From: Methanosarcina siciliae T4/M
GTDB taxonomy: Archaea; Halobacteriota; Methanosarcinia; Methanosarcinales; Methanosarcinaceae
Direction: 5' to 3'
NCBI RefSeq assembly: GCF_000970085.1
Contig: NZ_CP009506.1
Location: 744,001-808,000 of the forward strand
Length of the DNA stretch: 64,000 nt
Positions 44,663-54,123 of the stretch are shown here, piece by piece. The notes under the pieces are model-generated. The model did no database searches and was not told where the DNA came from. It saw only the letters and a list, made by a program, of their open reading frames with translations. Numbering within the stretch: the stretch's first letter is position 1; every line of letters begins with the position of its first letter. The position numbers and the translations under genes were made by a program.

Positions 44663-46186
44663 ATGGCTAAAGACGAAATATATAGGGCTCTATTTGAACA
44701 GTCCAGTGATGCAATTTTCATAACAAATAAGGAGCGTATTCTGGAAGCTAACCCTAAAGGCTGTAAACTTCTCGGATATGATAAAGCTCATCTTAAAAAT
44801 ATTCCCCTTTTCTCTCTGTTTACTGAAGAATCTCTTCCCGGCTTCAAGAACGCATTGAACGCAACTCTGGAGAGCAGATCAGCTTTTTTTGAGACAAAGA
44901 TCAAAAGGTCAGACAAAAAAATCCTTGACGTAGAGGTCAGTTCCTGTACCATGGGTGACCGGAAAAAAACTTTCCTGATTATCTTTCGGGACATAACTTT
45001 GCGTAAAGAATCAGAACGTTTGGTGCAAAAAGAAAGAGAGATATTGAGCGCTTTACTGGAAAAAAGCCTTTGCGGAATATTGTTAATCGAAGCTTCCGGT
45101 CACAAAATAGTTGATGTAAACCCCGTTGCAATTAAAACGATCGGAAGATCAAAAGAAGAGATTGTCGGAAATATATGTCACCAATTTATCTGTCCTACAG
45201 AGGCCGGAAAATGTCCTATCAGTGATCTCGGACTGAATGTGGATAAGTCCGAAAAAACGATCATCAATGCTCAAAAGGAAGTCATACCGATCCTTAAGAG
45301 TGTGGTTCCGGTAACCATAGAGGACAAAGATTATTTTGTTGAATGTTTCATTGACCTGTCAGAGCGCAAAAGAACCGAAGAGAACCTTCTCCGGGCAAAA
45401 CTGGAAGCTGAAGCTGCCAGCCGTACAAAGAGCGAGTTCCTTACTAATATGAGTCACGAGTTGAGGACGCCTCTTAACTCAATTATCGGTTTTTCGGATA
45501 TCCTGCTCGAAAAAGTTTTTGGGGAGCTCAACGGAAAGCAGCTGAAATATGTTAACAACATCTCTGTCAGCGGCAAACATCTCCTTGAACTTATAAATGA
45601 TATCCTTGACCTCTCAAAAGTAGAAGCCGGAAAAATGGAACTTAACTACAGTGAGTTTTCTATCGGTTCGGTTTTCGATGAGGTAAAATCCACGATCTCG
45701 CCTCTTGCTCAGGTTAAAAACCTTGAAATGGAATTTAAGATAGGTCCGGATTTTGGGGATATTAAGGCAGATAGAAGTCGTCTGATCCAGATCCTTTATA
45801 ATCTCGTAAGTAACGCTGTCAAGTTTACCCCGGAAGGAGGCAAAGTCTCTGTTTACTGTAACAAAAACGGAAACAGAGCTATATTTTCAGTCACGGATAC
45901 GGGAATAGGTATATCTTCTGAAGATCAGAAATACCTCTTTGAGCCTTTCAACCAGATTGATTCGGGCATGAACCGGCAGTACGAAGGTACAGGTCTTGGG
46001 CTTGCTCTGGTAAAACAGTTTGTTGATATGCATAAGGGCAGAGTGTGGTTTAAAAGTGTTCAGGGAAAAGGTTCGTCTTTCATATTCGAGCTGCCCGTAA
46101 ATGGTCCGGATGAAATGAAAAAACCGAATAATGTATTTAATGATAATGCCACCGAATTTGGAGTATCTGCTCACTTCTCAGGGTGA
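44663..46186 (+). CDS. PAS-PAS sensor histidine kinase
   Basis: This 507-residue cytoplasmic kinase has two PAS domains (about 5-115 and 130-245; the second contains CHQFICPTEAGKCPISD with cysteines like those of PAS domains that bind metal or clusters). A dimerisation and phosphoacceptor domain has MSHELRTPLNS, and the ATPase domain has the N box LVSNAVKFTPEGG, DTGIGI and GTGLGLALVKQ. It lies between lysS and the partial lysS copy, so it may have come with that rearrangement. No cognate regulator is adjacent. The ATG follows GAGGACAATCTA. Confidence 0.92.
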   Translation: MAKDEIYRALFEQSSDAIFITNKERILEANPKGCKLLGYDKAHLKNIPLFSLFTEESLPGFKNALNATLESRSAFFETKIKRSDKKILDVEVSSCTMGDRKKTFLIIFRDITLRKESERLVQKEREILSALLEKSLCGILLIEASGHKIVDVNPVAIKTIGRSKEEIVGNICHQFICPTEAGKCPISDLGLNVDKSEKTIINAQKEVIPILKSVVPVTIEDKDYFVECFIDLSERKRTEENLLRAKLEAEAASRTKSEFLTNMSHELRTPLNSIIGFSDILLEKVFGELNGKQLKYVNNISVSGKHLLELINDILDLSKVEAGKMELNYSEFSIGSVFDEVKSTISPLAQVKNLEMEFKIGPDFGDIKADRSRLIQILYNLVSNAVKFTPEGGKVSVYCNKNGNRAIFSVTDTGIGISSEDQKYLFEPFNQIDSGMNRQYEGTGLGLALVKQFVDMHKGRVWFKSVQGKGSSFIFELPVNGPDEMKKPNNVFNDNATEFGVSAHFSG

Positions 46187-46286
46187 ATAATTCCAGATTT
46201 TAATGCGGTATAGTTACGGGAAGGCTTTTCCCAGCCCTTGCGGTGAATTCTCATTTATTTCCTCAGGCGAAGACCTCTTTCCCGGA

Positions 46287-46327
46287 AGCCTCAGGAAAGG
46301 GCATTTCCTCACCTCCCGGAAGGAAAA
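46287..46327 (+). repeat. 41-bp copy of the lhr Q-motif region
   Basis: Positions 46287-46327 match 49602-49642 inside the lhr helicase gene at 37 of 41 bases, including 21 identical bases in a row (CAGGAAAGGGCATTTCCTCA plus C). In lhr these codons encode PQERAFPHILDGK. The fragment sits exactly before the truncated lysS copy and has no coding role of its own here. Confidence 0.75.
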
Positions 46328-47005
46328 GATGGATTTAACCGAAGTCATTATTTCGGAACTCGTGTTCAAGCTGACAGGCAGTTATGAAGTCAAAATGGGT
46401 GAAAAACACTATGAGTGAAAACACTATGAGTGAAAACACTATCAATCCCCGCTCCCCCTGGAAGAGTATTTTCCATGGAAAACGCCTTAAAAGAGTATGC
46501 CAGACTTGACGTTTTTGCCCACTCTATTGAAGAGCTGAAGAATATCGCAATCCAGAATAGGATCGAGGACTACGAAAAGGCAAAGAGCCATGGGGAGTTT
46601 CTTGCCCTGATTTTTGAAAGTCTGGTAGAAGACAAGCTCGTAAACTCGACTTTCATCTACGACTTCCCGGTTGAAAACTCCCCTCTCGCTAAAAACCACA
46701 GGGAAAAAGAAGGTTTTGTCGAGCGTTTCGAGCTTTTCCTTAACGGCTGGGAACTGGCAAACGGCTATTCCGAATTAAACGACCCCCTCGAGCAGGAAAA
46801 GAGGTTCGAAGAACAGGACAAAAAAAGAAAGCTGGGAGACCTTGAAGCCCAGACCGTCGATTATGACTTCATAAACGCCCTCGGATACGGCCTGCCCCCA
46901 ACCGGCGGTATGGGGCTCGGAATCGACCGCCTTACCATGATTCTTTCGGGTCTCGAATCCATTAAAGAGGTGGTCCTTTTCCCGCAGATGAAAAGGGAAG
47001 ACTGA
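46328..47005 (+). pseudogene. Truncated, frameshifted second copy of lysS
   Basis: The sequence matches lysS from MDLTEA... (about residue 297 of 511) to the stop codon, very closely at the DNA level. A 15-bp tandem expansion at 46399-46443 introduces a TGA, and an extra T near 46468 shifts the frame again. After that, about 178 codons from ATG 46472 remain intact and end in the same motif 3 GMGLGIDRLTM and FPQMKRED. The OB domain and motifs 1 and 2 are absent, so the product could not charge tRNA. A short maintained peptide cannot be ruled out. Confidence 0.85.
46399..46443 (+). repeat. 15-bp tandem repeat inside the lysS copy
   Basis: Three copies of GTGAAAACACTATGA (first and last slightly altered) replace the single GAGAAAATATTCT-like segment of lysS and disrupt its frame. 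Confidence 0.85.
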
Positions 47006-47336
47006 ATCCTAAGGGAGATTGAACCCTAAGGAATTCTGAAACCCATATAAGTTTAGTAGGCTTTGTCGGGAAATTTAATTTTCCCTGCTTTTTTCCAGAT
47101 TTTATTTTTATTTTTTTGTTTTTTTCATATTTTTATTTTTATTTTTTCAATTTTGAGCGTTATTTGAAGAATTTCATGTTTGTTTTTTGAGAAAAGGGAA
47201 TTTATATGTAAACAGCAAGCAAATTAATATGCACTAATTTATATATCTATATCCATATATTGAATTGCTTCAGCGCTATATAGACGGCTGCTGGGGGTAA
47301 AACTCTTTAGAAAGGGAATAAATCGTGGGGGACATC
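47006..47336. other. AT-rich promoter region of the amidohydrolase gene
   Basis: It contains a T-rich terminator-like stretch behind the lysS copy, one copy of a dispersed repeat (47160-47187) and the TATA-like AATTTATATATCTATATCCA at about 47237. Confidence 0.45.
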
Positions 47337-48989
47337 ATGGAACAGACTTTTTCTCCGGGTACCGTTGCTGAGGTTATCTACCAGGGAGGTGATATCATCA
47401 CTATGAACTGCGCAGCGCCGACAGCTGAAGCACTGGCCGTGAAGGACGGCAGAATACTTGCAGTAGGTAGCAAGGAGGAGGTGCTGAAGACGCGGGGCAG
47501 CACCACCATAATCGTTGATCTCGGCTGTAAGGCACTTTTGCCTGGCTTCCTTGATGCACACAGTCATTTCAATAATGCATTGCAGATTGTCGGCTGGGCC
47601 AATGTCTCACCCCCACCCGTGGGTCCGGTCACGGACATCCCGGGTTTGATTGCCGCTGTTAAGGCACACGCTGACAGGATGAAGCCCGAGAAAGGGGACT
47701 GGATCATTGCTTATGGCTACGATGCGAACGAGTTACATGAAAAACGCGATGTCACTATCAATGACCTGGACCCGGTGTTCCCGGATAACCCCCTCATGCT
47801 TATTCACGTATCAAACCATGGGGCGGTGCTGAATTCCGCCGGGCTCGCTAAGGCTGGTGTGACGGAGAAGACCGAGACTCCTGCTGGCGGCATTATTGCA
47901 CGTCTTCCAGGTAGTAATAGACCTGCCGGCCTCCTGATGGAAACTGCATTTCTTCCCATTTTTGCCAATATGCCTCAGCCCGCAGAGGAGGAAAAATTTG
48001 CTAACTTTAAACAGGCGCAGCTGGAGTACGCCCGCAACGGCTACACCACGATTCAGGAAGGTGCGACGAATTATGCTGATTTCGTCACGATCAGGAAAGC
48101 GGCAGAGAAAAACCTCCTTTTCCTTGATCTCGTCGTGCTCCCCATGGTCACCGACCTGAGGCAGTTCAGTGGAGAAAACCTTACCAACCCTGCGTATCAC
48201 CATCGCCTTAAGCTCGGGGGCGTGAAGCTTTTTGGTGACGGTTCTCCACAGGGTAAGACCGCCTACTGGTCAAAGCCTCTTCTTACGGGTGGGCCCGGCG
48301 GGGAGCTTGCCTGGTGCGGGGAGCCAACGTTTCCGTATGAGACTTTTGCCAAAATGGTGGCAGCTGTCCATGCAACCGGTGCGCGCATTTATTGCCACTG
48401 TAATGGCGACGGGGCCATTGACAACCTTATCAAGGCATTTGATGAAATCGGCGTGAAAGCGGATCAGGACCGTCGTGATGTGGTGGTTCATTCGCAATTC
48501 GTTCGGGATGACCAGCTCGATCGCTATGTGGAAATCGGGCTTAATCCTTCGTTTTTTACTAACCACGTCTTCTTCTGGGGGGAAGTTCATGTGCAGAACA
48601 CCGGTGAAGAGCGTGCTTCCTTCATCAGCCCTATGGCGGCGTCAAAGGCCAGAGGCATCCGTTTCAGCAATCACACGGATTTCTCCGTCACACCTCTCGA
48701 TCCGTTCATGACCATCTGGACAGCTATAACTCGTCAGACCAGGAGTGGTCGGGTGCTGGGTCCTGACCAGCGCGTGGACGTTTTGACCGCACTCAAGGCT
48801 CTCACACTTGATGCAGCCTGGCAATACAGGGAGGAGAAAACCAAAGGTTCGCTTGAAGCTTGCAAGCTGGCAGACTTCGTAATCGTTGACAAGAATCCTT
48901 GCAAGGTGAAGCCTGATGATGTGCGAAACCTCAAAGTGGTGGAAACAATCAAGGAAGGTCGAAGTGTCTATCGCCGTGAAGAACAGTAG
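47337..48989 (+). CDS. YtcJ-type amidohydrolase
   Basis: This 550-residue amidohydrolase_3 family enzyme has the metal motif GFLDAHSHF near residue 65, later histidines in ARIYCHCNGDGA and VVVHSQFV, and an aspartate in SNHTDFSVTPLDP. The family hydrolyses amides, including N-substituted formamides and acylated amino compounds; the substrate here is unknown. GTGGGGG stands before ATG 47337, which decides the start over GTG 47325. Like the M20 peptidase at 35604 it is richer in GC than its surroundings and looks bacterial. Confidence 0.85.
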   Translation: MEQTFSPGTVAEVIYQGGDIITMNCAAPTAEALAVKDGRILAVGSKEEVLKTRGSTTIIVDLGCKALLPGFLDAHSHFNNALQIVGWANVSPPPVGPVTDIPGLIAAVKAHADRMKPEKGDWIIAYGYDANELHEKRDVTINDLDPVFPDNPLMLIHVSNHGAVLNSAGLAKAGVTEKTETPAGGIIARLPGSNRPAGLLMETAFLPIFANMPQPAEEEKFANFKQAQLEYARNGYTTIQEGATNYADFVTIRKAAEKNLLFLDLVVLPMVTDLRQFSGENLTNPAYHHRLKLGGVKLFGDGSPQGKTAYWSKPLLTGGPGGELAWCGEPTFPYETFAKMVAAVHATGARIYCHCNGDGAIDNLIKAFDEIGVKADQDRRDVVVHSQFVRDDQLDRYVEIGLNPSFFTNHVFFWGEVHVQNTGEERASFISPMAASKARGIRFSNHTDFSVTPLDPFMTIWTAITRQTRSGRVLGPDQRVDVLTALKALTLDAAWQYREEKTKGSLEACKLADFVIVDKNPCKVKPDDVRNLKVVETIKEGRSVYRREEQ

Positions 48990-49519
48990 ATGAAGGACAG
49001 TAGACTGCCAACAAAGGTGTATCTGGCAACGGTAAGGAGAGAACATTCTGGTGTTCATGAAGAGATAGTCATGAATATATAATTATGAAGATATAATCAT
49101 GAAGATATAAACGAAGATATAAGATCTACAAGAACATACTTGAGAAAGCCTTGAAGCTCCACTCTGATTCAAACAAATGAATTTGTTCGGACGCAATAGG
49201 CGGACTGGATATTTCGGGACCGGTTCCAGTTTCGGATATGTGAATTGGGTGTGTTGTAATGTTTAATGTTCTTAACATACCGGTTTTATAGGGTGTGAAC
49301 ATTCTCCGTAATGGGGATAATTCGGATATCTTTCCTGATATTTTTAATTCTTTTCTTGATCTCATTTCATTGCTCATTTCATTGAACTATCTTACACACA
49401 AGCATTTATAACAAGCATCTATATCATCATTAACTACACAGCAACCAAATCATTCTAACTAAAATTTACTACCCAATACGTTTATCTAATACATTCTAAC
49501 CAAAAACCTTTCAGGAAAA
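48990..49519. other. Intergenic region with GAAGATATAA repeats
   Basis: Several close copies of ATGAAGATATAA lie at about 49070-49122. A minus-strand frame of 83 codons at 49126-49377 has no recognisable product and is not called. The AT-rich 49380-49500 section is probably the lhr promoter. Confidence 0.5.
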
Positions 49520-52387
49520 ATGACCTTCAATAACGATTTCAACTCTTTTCACCCAAAAATTCAGGAAGCTCTCAGGACCCTGGGCTTTACCCGCCCCACC
49601 GAGCCGCAGGAAAGGGCATTTCCTCACATCCTGGACGGAAAACACACCCTTCTGATTGCTCCCACGGGCTCGGGAAAGACCGAGTCGGCTGTCCTGCCGG
49701 TCTTTAATGCCATCCTCAAGAAAAAGCCGGAGAAGCGGAGCGGGATTTCTGCCCTTTACATCACACCCCTGAGGGCTCTCAACAGGGATATGCTCTCAAG
49801 AATCGAAGTTATGGGGAAACTACTGGACATAAAGGTGCAGGTCCGGCACGGGGACACCCCGCAGAGTGAAAGGCAGCGCCAGTCCCGAAATCCCCCGGAT
49901 TTACTGATAACTACCCCTGAGACACTGCAGGCGATGTTTTCCGGCTCTCGCTTGCGGAAAAACCTGGAGACTGTGACTCATGTGGTCGTGGACGAAATTC
50001 ATGAACTTGCGGGTTCAAAGCGGGGAGCCCAGCTGGCTGTCGGGCTTGAGAGGCTTGTGGAAATCTCCGGGGAGTTCCAGAGGATAGGACTTTCGGCAAC
50101 AGTTGGAAACCCCTGGGAGATTGCAAAGTTCCTGGCAGGGGCAAACCGGGATTTTACGGTTATTGAAGTGGCTCTTCTGAAGCTGCTGGAGTTCGATGTG
50201 ATTAGCCCGCAGGTCTCGGGGGAAGCCGAAGATCGGGAGGTCATGGAAATTGCAAGGACAGTGGGCTGCGAACCTGAATTTGCCCCCCATCTGTCTCTTA
50301 TCCGGAAAATCGTTGAAGAAAGCCGGTCAACCCTTATTTTTGTGAATACCCGGCAGAGTGCGGAAGCCCTTGCTGCAGGCTTTCGGAAGCTGGGTGCATC
50401 CATCGGGGTGCATCACGGTTCCCTTTCTTTTGAAGCCCGGGTTGAAGCCGAAGAGGCGTTCAAGACAGGAGCCCTAAGAGGTCTTATCTGCACCTCTTCA
50501 ATGGAACTAGGGATCGACATAGGAAACGTTGACCGGGTGGTCCAGTACGGCTCTCCGCGCCAGGTCTCAAGGCTGCTCCAGAGGGTCGGGAGAGCAGGTC
50601 ACAGGCTGCATGAGGTTTCGCGGGGCACGATTCTTTCCATGGAAGCCGATGACATCGCCGAGAGCATGGCTATTACGAAGGCAGCACTTGAAGGCAGAGT
50701 CGAAGACATTTCCCCGCATGTGAACTCCCTGGACGTTGTGGCTAACCAGATTGCAGGCATGGTTATGGACTTCGGGGAAGTCGGGGTCGAGAAGATTTTG
50801 AGGATTCTCAGGCGGGCGTACCCTTTCAGGGATCTGCGGCCCGAAGAGCTACAGAGGGTTGTTGACCAGATCGGGGACTACAGGCTGGTCTGGCACGAAA
50901 AAGGCTCCCCTATTGTGAAAAAACGCAGGAAGAGCTGGCAATATTATTACGACAACCTCTCCATGATCCCGGACGAAAAGAAGTACGAGATCTATGACAT
51001 CGTGAGCGGCAGGTCAATCGGGGTGCTGGATGAAGCCTTTGTGGTAAACTTTGCCGAACCCGGAGCTGTTTTTATCACGAAGGGGGATATGTGGCGGGTC
51101 ATTGAGATGCCTGATCACGAACGGGAACCAAACAGGGACAGGATCAAGGTCGAGCCTGTCGAGGGTATGGGGGAAGTCCCGAGCTGGACGGGAGAAGAGA
51201 TCCCCGTGCCCTTTGAGGTCGCCCAGGACGTGGGAAAGCTCAGGGCTGAGATTGCATCTCTCCTCCGGGAAGGGTTAGAGGACGAGGAGGTTGCCGAAAA
51301 GCTTCAATTGAAATATCCGGTTTCCAGGACAGCCGTGCTCGAACTTATCCGCCTGCTGCGGGACCAGGTTGAAGGAAATTTCCCGCTCCCGGATGCCGAA
51401 ACGATAGTGATCGAAGACGAAGGAGACGCTGTGACCCTGAACGCCTGTTTCGGCCATAACACCAACGGGACGCTTGCCCGAGTCCTCACCTCTCTTCTGT
51501 CAGCCCGCTTCGGGAGCAGCGTAGCCCAGGAGGTGGACCCGTACAGGATCAGGCTCACTCTCCCCCGCAGGGTGGGCCCTGTCCAGATCCGGGATATGCT
51601 TACATCCCTCCTCCCGGAACACGTTGAACCGATCATCGAAATGACCCTGAAGAACACGACCCTCATGAAATGGAAAATGGTCCACGTAGCCCGCAAGTTC
51701 GGAGCCCTTTCCCGGGACATCGACTACGACAGGATCAGCATGAAAAAGCTCCTTGAAATCTACGAGGGCTCTTCCATGTACGACGAGGTGGTCCGCGAGA
51801 TCTTCCATGATATGCTCGACGTCCCCAGGGCAAAAGAAGTTTTGACGAAACTTGCAGCCGGCGAAATTGCAGTTGAGGTTTCGGGTCCGACCCCCATCGG
51901 TTCAGCCGGCTTTGCCATGAAAAAAGACCTCGTAGCTCCGGAAAAAGCCGACCGTTCGATTGTGCTTGCTTTAAAGGAACGCATCATGAACGACAATATC
52001 ATCCTCTTCTGCACGACCTGCAAGAAATGGACCTCCCGTCGCCAGGTCAAAAACGTCCCCGAAGAAATCATCTGCCCTGTCTGCGACTCAAGAATGGTTG
52101 CAGCCCTCAAGCCCTGGGAAGATGAGGAAATTAAGCTGGTCAGGAAGCAGGGAAAAGGCGTCCCTATTTCAGCCGAGGAGAAGAAACGCGTCCAGAGAGT
52201 CTATCGGAATGCCAGCATCGTGAACTCGCAGGGGAAAAAAGCTGTTATTGCGCTTGCGAGCAGAGGGGTCGGGCCTGAAACGGCATCGAGGGTGATTGAA
52301 AAGATGAGGGTGGATGAAGAGGCGTTTTACAGGGATATTTTGATTGCGGAGAGAAATTACGTGAAGACTAAGAAGTTCTGGGAATGA
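49520..52387 (+). CDS. lhr: Lhr-type ATP-dependent helicase
   Basis: This 955-residue superfamily 2 helicase has the Q motif EPQERAFPHI (28-37), Walker A APTGSGKT (47-54), motif II VVDEIHEL, motif III LSATVGNP, and C-terminal RecA motifs VNTRQSAE, SMELGIDIG and QRVGRAGHR. A winged helix and Lhr core domains follow. Near the C-terminus is a zinc knuckle, CTTCKKW...CPVCDS. Archaeal Lhr proteins unwind forked DNA and DNA-RNA hybrids in repair or replication stress. The gene stands alone with AGGAAAA before the ATG. A 41-bp copy of its 5' part occurs at 46287. Confidence 0.93.
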   Translation: MTFNNDFNSFHPKIQEALRTLGFTRPTEPQERAFPHILDGKHTLLIAPTGSGKTESAVLPVFNAILKKKPEKRSGISALYITPLRALNRDMLSRIEVMGKLLDIKVQVRHGDTPQSERQRQSRNPPDLLITTPETLQAMFSGSRLRKNLETVTHVVVDEIHELAGSKRGAQLAVGLERLVEISGEFQRIGLSATVGNPWEIAKFLAGANRDFTVIEVALLKLLEFDVISPQVSGEAEDREVMEIARTVGCEPEFAPHLSLIRKIVEESRSTLIFVNTRQSAEALAAGFRKLGASIGVHHGSLSFEARVEAEEAFKTGALRGLICTSSMELGIDIGNVDRVVQYGSPRQVSRLLQRVGRAGHRLHEVSRGTILSMEADDIAESMAITKAALEGRVEDISPHVNSLDVVANQIAGMVMDFGEVGVEKILRILRRAYPFRDLRPEELQRVVDQIGDYRLVWHEKGSPIVKKRRKSWQYYYDNLSMIPDEKKYEIYDIVSGRSIGVLDEAFVVNFAEPGAVFITKGDMWRVIEMPDHEREPNRDRIKVEPVEGMGEVPSWTGEEIPVPFEVAQDVGKLRAEIASLLREGLEDEEVAEKLQLKYPVSRTAVLELIRLLRDQVEGNFPLPDAETIVIEDEGDAVTLNACFGHNTNGTLARVLTSLLSARFGSSVAQEVDPYRIRLTLPRRVGPVQIRDMLTSLLPEHVEPIIEMTLKNTTLMKWKMVHVARKFGALSRDIDYDRISMKKLLEIYEGSSMYDEVVREIFHDMLDVPRAKEVLTKLAAGEIAVEVSGPTPIGSAGFAMKKDLVAPEKADRSIVLALKERIMNDNIILFCTTCKKWTSRRQVKNVPEEIICPVCDSRMVAALKPWEDEEIKLVRKQGKGVPISAEEKKRVQRVYRNASIVNSQGKKAVIALASRGVGPETASRVIEKMRVDEEAFYRDILIAERNYVKTKKFWE

Positions 52388-52444
52388 AAGTTTTAAACGA
52401 AATAACCCGAGTTCTTTTCTATTTTTATGTATTTTTATATCAAT

Positions 52445-53350
52445 TTATTTATCTCTCTTGAGTTGCCTATTGTTGATTAGCGATATCAATCGCTTTTCAA
52501 GTGCTTTTTGAAGGTTATCCCTTCCTTCATTGTTGTTTAAATATGTTAAAGCACGATGATGTTGTAAATCAAATGGAATATCATTAAAATTTTGAACAAT
52601 CGGAATCACTGTCTTTCCGAGTGTATGTGCTATTCCAATTTCATAAAATACATTCGGATTCTTTCCTGATAGATCAGCAATGACAATTGAAGATGTATAT
52701 ATCAATTCAAAAATATCTTGAATTATTGTACTATTTTTCCAGATATCATCGACCCTTTGACAATTTACTCCAACATTCCTACATGATTCCTTTATTGCAT
52801 CATATACTCCGTTGAAGTCACTTGAAAACGGCATCATTACTGCCACTAAATTTAAGTCTACAGTTTCCTCGGGTAGTTTAAAAACATCAGGACAAAAAAT
52901 AATAGTTCTTTGAGTTTTTCTTTCATCTATCGCTGTCGATATAAAGTCTCCTTGTTTTCCTGTTAACTTTGGTATTTCCGTTGACGTATCAATTTTCACT
53001 AAGAGACTCTCACCTTTTAATAATTCATTCATCATTTCAACAGCTTTCTCTCGGTCTACAGATGGATTGTTAGTAATGAAAATCGATGGGTACAGAAGTT
53101 GTTCTATAACTTTTATTATTTCTGGAGACGGGAGACATTCTTCGTTTTTGTTCTCTTTACTATTAAGTTCGTCCAATACATTTTGTACCCAAAGTCTTCT
53201 AGTAGATCCATCGTGGATATAGTCTAGATCAATATTTCTAAAGAATTCTGTTAAATAGGACGAACTACGGTAGGGAAAAATATCTTTATATTTTCCACCA
53301 CCGCAAACCATCAAAGCAAGTTGCGAAACTACGCTTGGATTCAGCTTCAT
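52445..53350 (-). CDS. TIR-like nucleotide-binding protein with an Abi-like N-terminal domain
   Basis: From the ATG at 53350 (a GTG at 53374 is possible) the protein has 301 residues. The C-terminal domain carries LVAVMMPFSSDFNGVYDAIK, then VNCQRVDDIW and VIADLSGKNPNVFYEIGIAH, the pattern of TIR-like or deoxyribosyltransferase-like nucleotide-binding domains in defence proteins. The N-terminal part (LTEFFRNIDLDYIHDGSTRR then LWVQNVLDEL) resembles the DNA-binding-like N-terminal domains of AbiJ-type proteins; this second match is tentative. The gene is AT-rich compared with lhr and sits beside a toxin-antitoxin cluster. NAD-cleaving activity would be inference only. Confidence 0.65.
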   Translation of the reverse strand: MKLNPSVVSQLALMVCGGGKYKDIFPYRSSSYLTEFFRNIDLDYIHDGSTRRLWVQNVLDELNSKENKNEECLPSPEIIKVIEQLLYPSIFITNNPSVDREKAVEMMNELLKGESLLVKIDTSTEIPKLTGKQGDFISTAIDERKTQRTIIFCPDVFKLPEETVDLNLVAVMMPFSSDFNGVYDAIKESCRNVGVNCQRVDDIWKNSTIIQDIFELIYTSSIVIADLSGKNPNVFYEIGIAHTLGKTVIPIVQNFNDIPFDLQHHRALTYLNNNEGRDNLQKALEKRLISLINNRQLKRDK

Positions 53351-53527
53351 ATATTTTACAATTGTTAAATACACATAAAACTTATTCTTTTTGTCAAATT
53401 CTTTCTATAATCAAAATCCATGCCATGTCGAACTATACAATATTAGCTAAAATTCCCAACTCTTTGTTTAGAAGAATCCTTAAATCTTCACAATATCTTT
53501 TAAAAACCACTAAACTAAAAACAGCGG

Positions 53528-53589
53528 CGCAATCGAAGAATTTCCAATCGAAGGATTTGAGGGGGGCTGGGGCGGAAATATAATAAAAA
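53528..53589 (+). repeat. Left copy of a ~62-bp direct repeat flanking the toxin-antitoxin cluster
   Basis: CGCAATCGAAGAATTTCCAA followed by TCGAAGGATTT and ending GGAAATATAATAAAAAA is nearly repeated at 55337-55398. The two copies bracket all five toxin-antitoxin-type genes. Confidence 0.7.
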
Positions 53590-53736
53590 AATTATTTTTT
53601 CCGGATTCAAATCTCCCATACATATTCCTCAACTAAACAAAAATTTATATTCTGTTTCTGCATAATTCTATTAGATTAAAAGGGAGTGTCTCACACTTTT
53701 AACCTCTTTCCTTTATGCGTATCATGGGTGTTGAGA

Positions 53737-54123
53737 ATGGTTGACGGTGATAGGAAAAATGACCTCGGGTACATTTTCACTTCAATTGACTGCACGGGCA
53801 GGCATGTCGCACTTAAAAGAGGTACATTTGCTGAAAAAATTCTCAAAAAATATAGGGAATTAACGGCTGAACTTATAAAAGAAGGCATAGAATTTGCACA
53901 TATTGTTGCAAGGGACCCTGAGGATTCCCGCAGGCGCAGTTATTATAGAATTATCATTAATCCTGTTGAGGGCAGAACTGATTTCACAAACATTAAAGTA
54001 GTCGTAGAGGAAACTAAGGATGAGTATGATGAAATCGTAACTGCTCATCTGGTCCGGCATCTTAAAACTGAAAAAAGTGAAGGGGGAATACTATATGACG
54101 CGGGATTTGCAGGTAAAAGTTGA
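53737..54123 (+). CDS. Candidate toxin paired with DUF2283 antitoxin
   Basis: From ATG 53737 (GTTGAGA upstream) the product has 128 residues. It is basic, with CTGRHVALKRGTFAEKIL, an HIVARDP strand, RRRSYYRIII and a final VVVEETKDEYDEIVTAHLVR. That order of His, helix, RRR...Y and VVV...IVTA resembles DUF4258-type RNase-like toxins, which are often linked to DUF2283 partners. Its last 29 bases overlap the DUF2283 gene, as in toxin-antitoxin operons. The longer frame from 53686 is less likely. Toxicity is inferred from context only. Confidence 0.55.
   Translation: MVDGDRKNDLGYIFTSIDCTGRHVALKRGTFAEKILKKYRELTAELIKEGIEFAHIVARDPEDSRRRSYYRIIINPVEGRTDFTNIKVVVEETKDEYDEIVTAHLVRHLKTEKSEGGILYDAGFAGKS

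Noticed and set aside
49126..49377. 83-codon minus-strand frame before lhr
   Set aside because: No ribosome-binding site and no recognised family; it may be a relic but cannot be supported.
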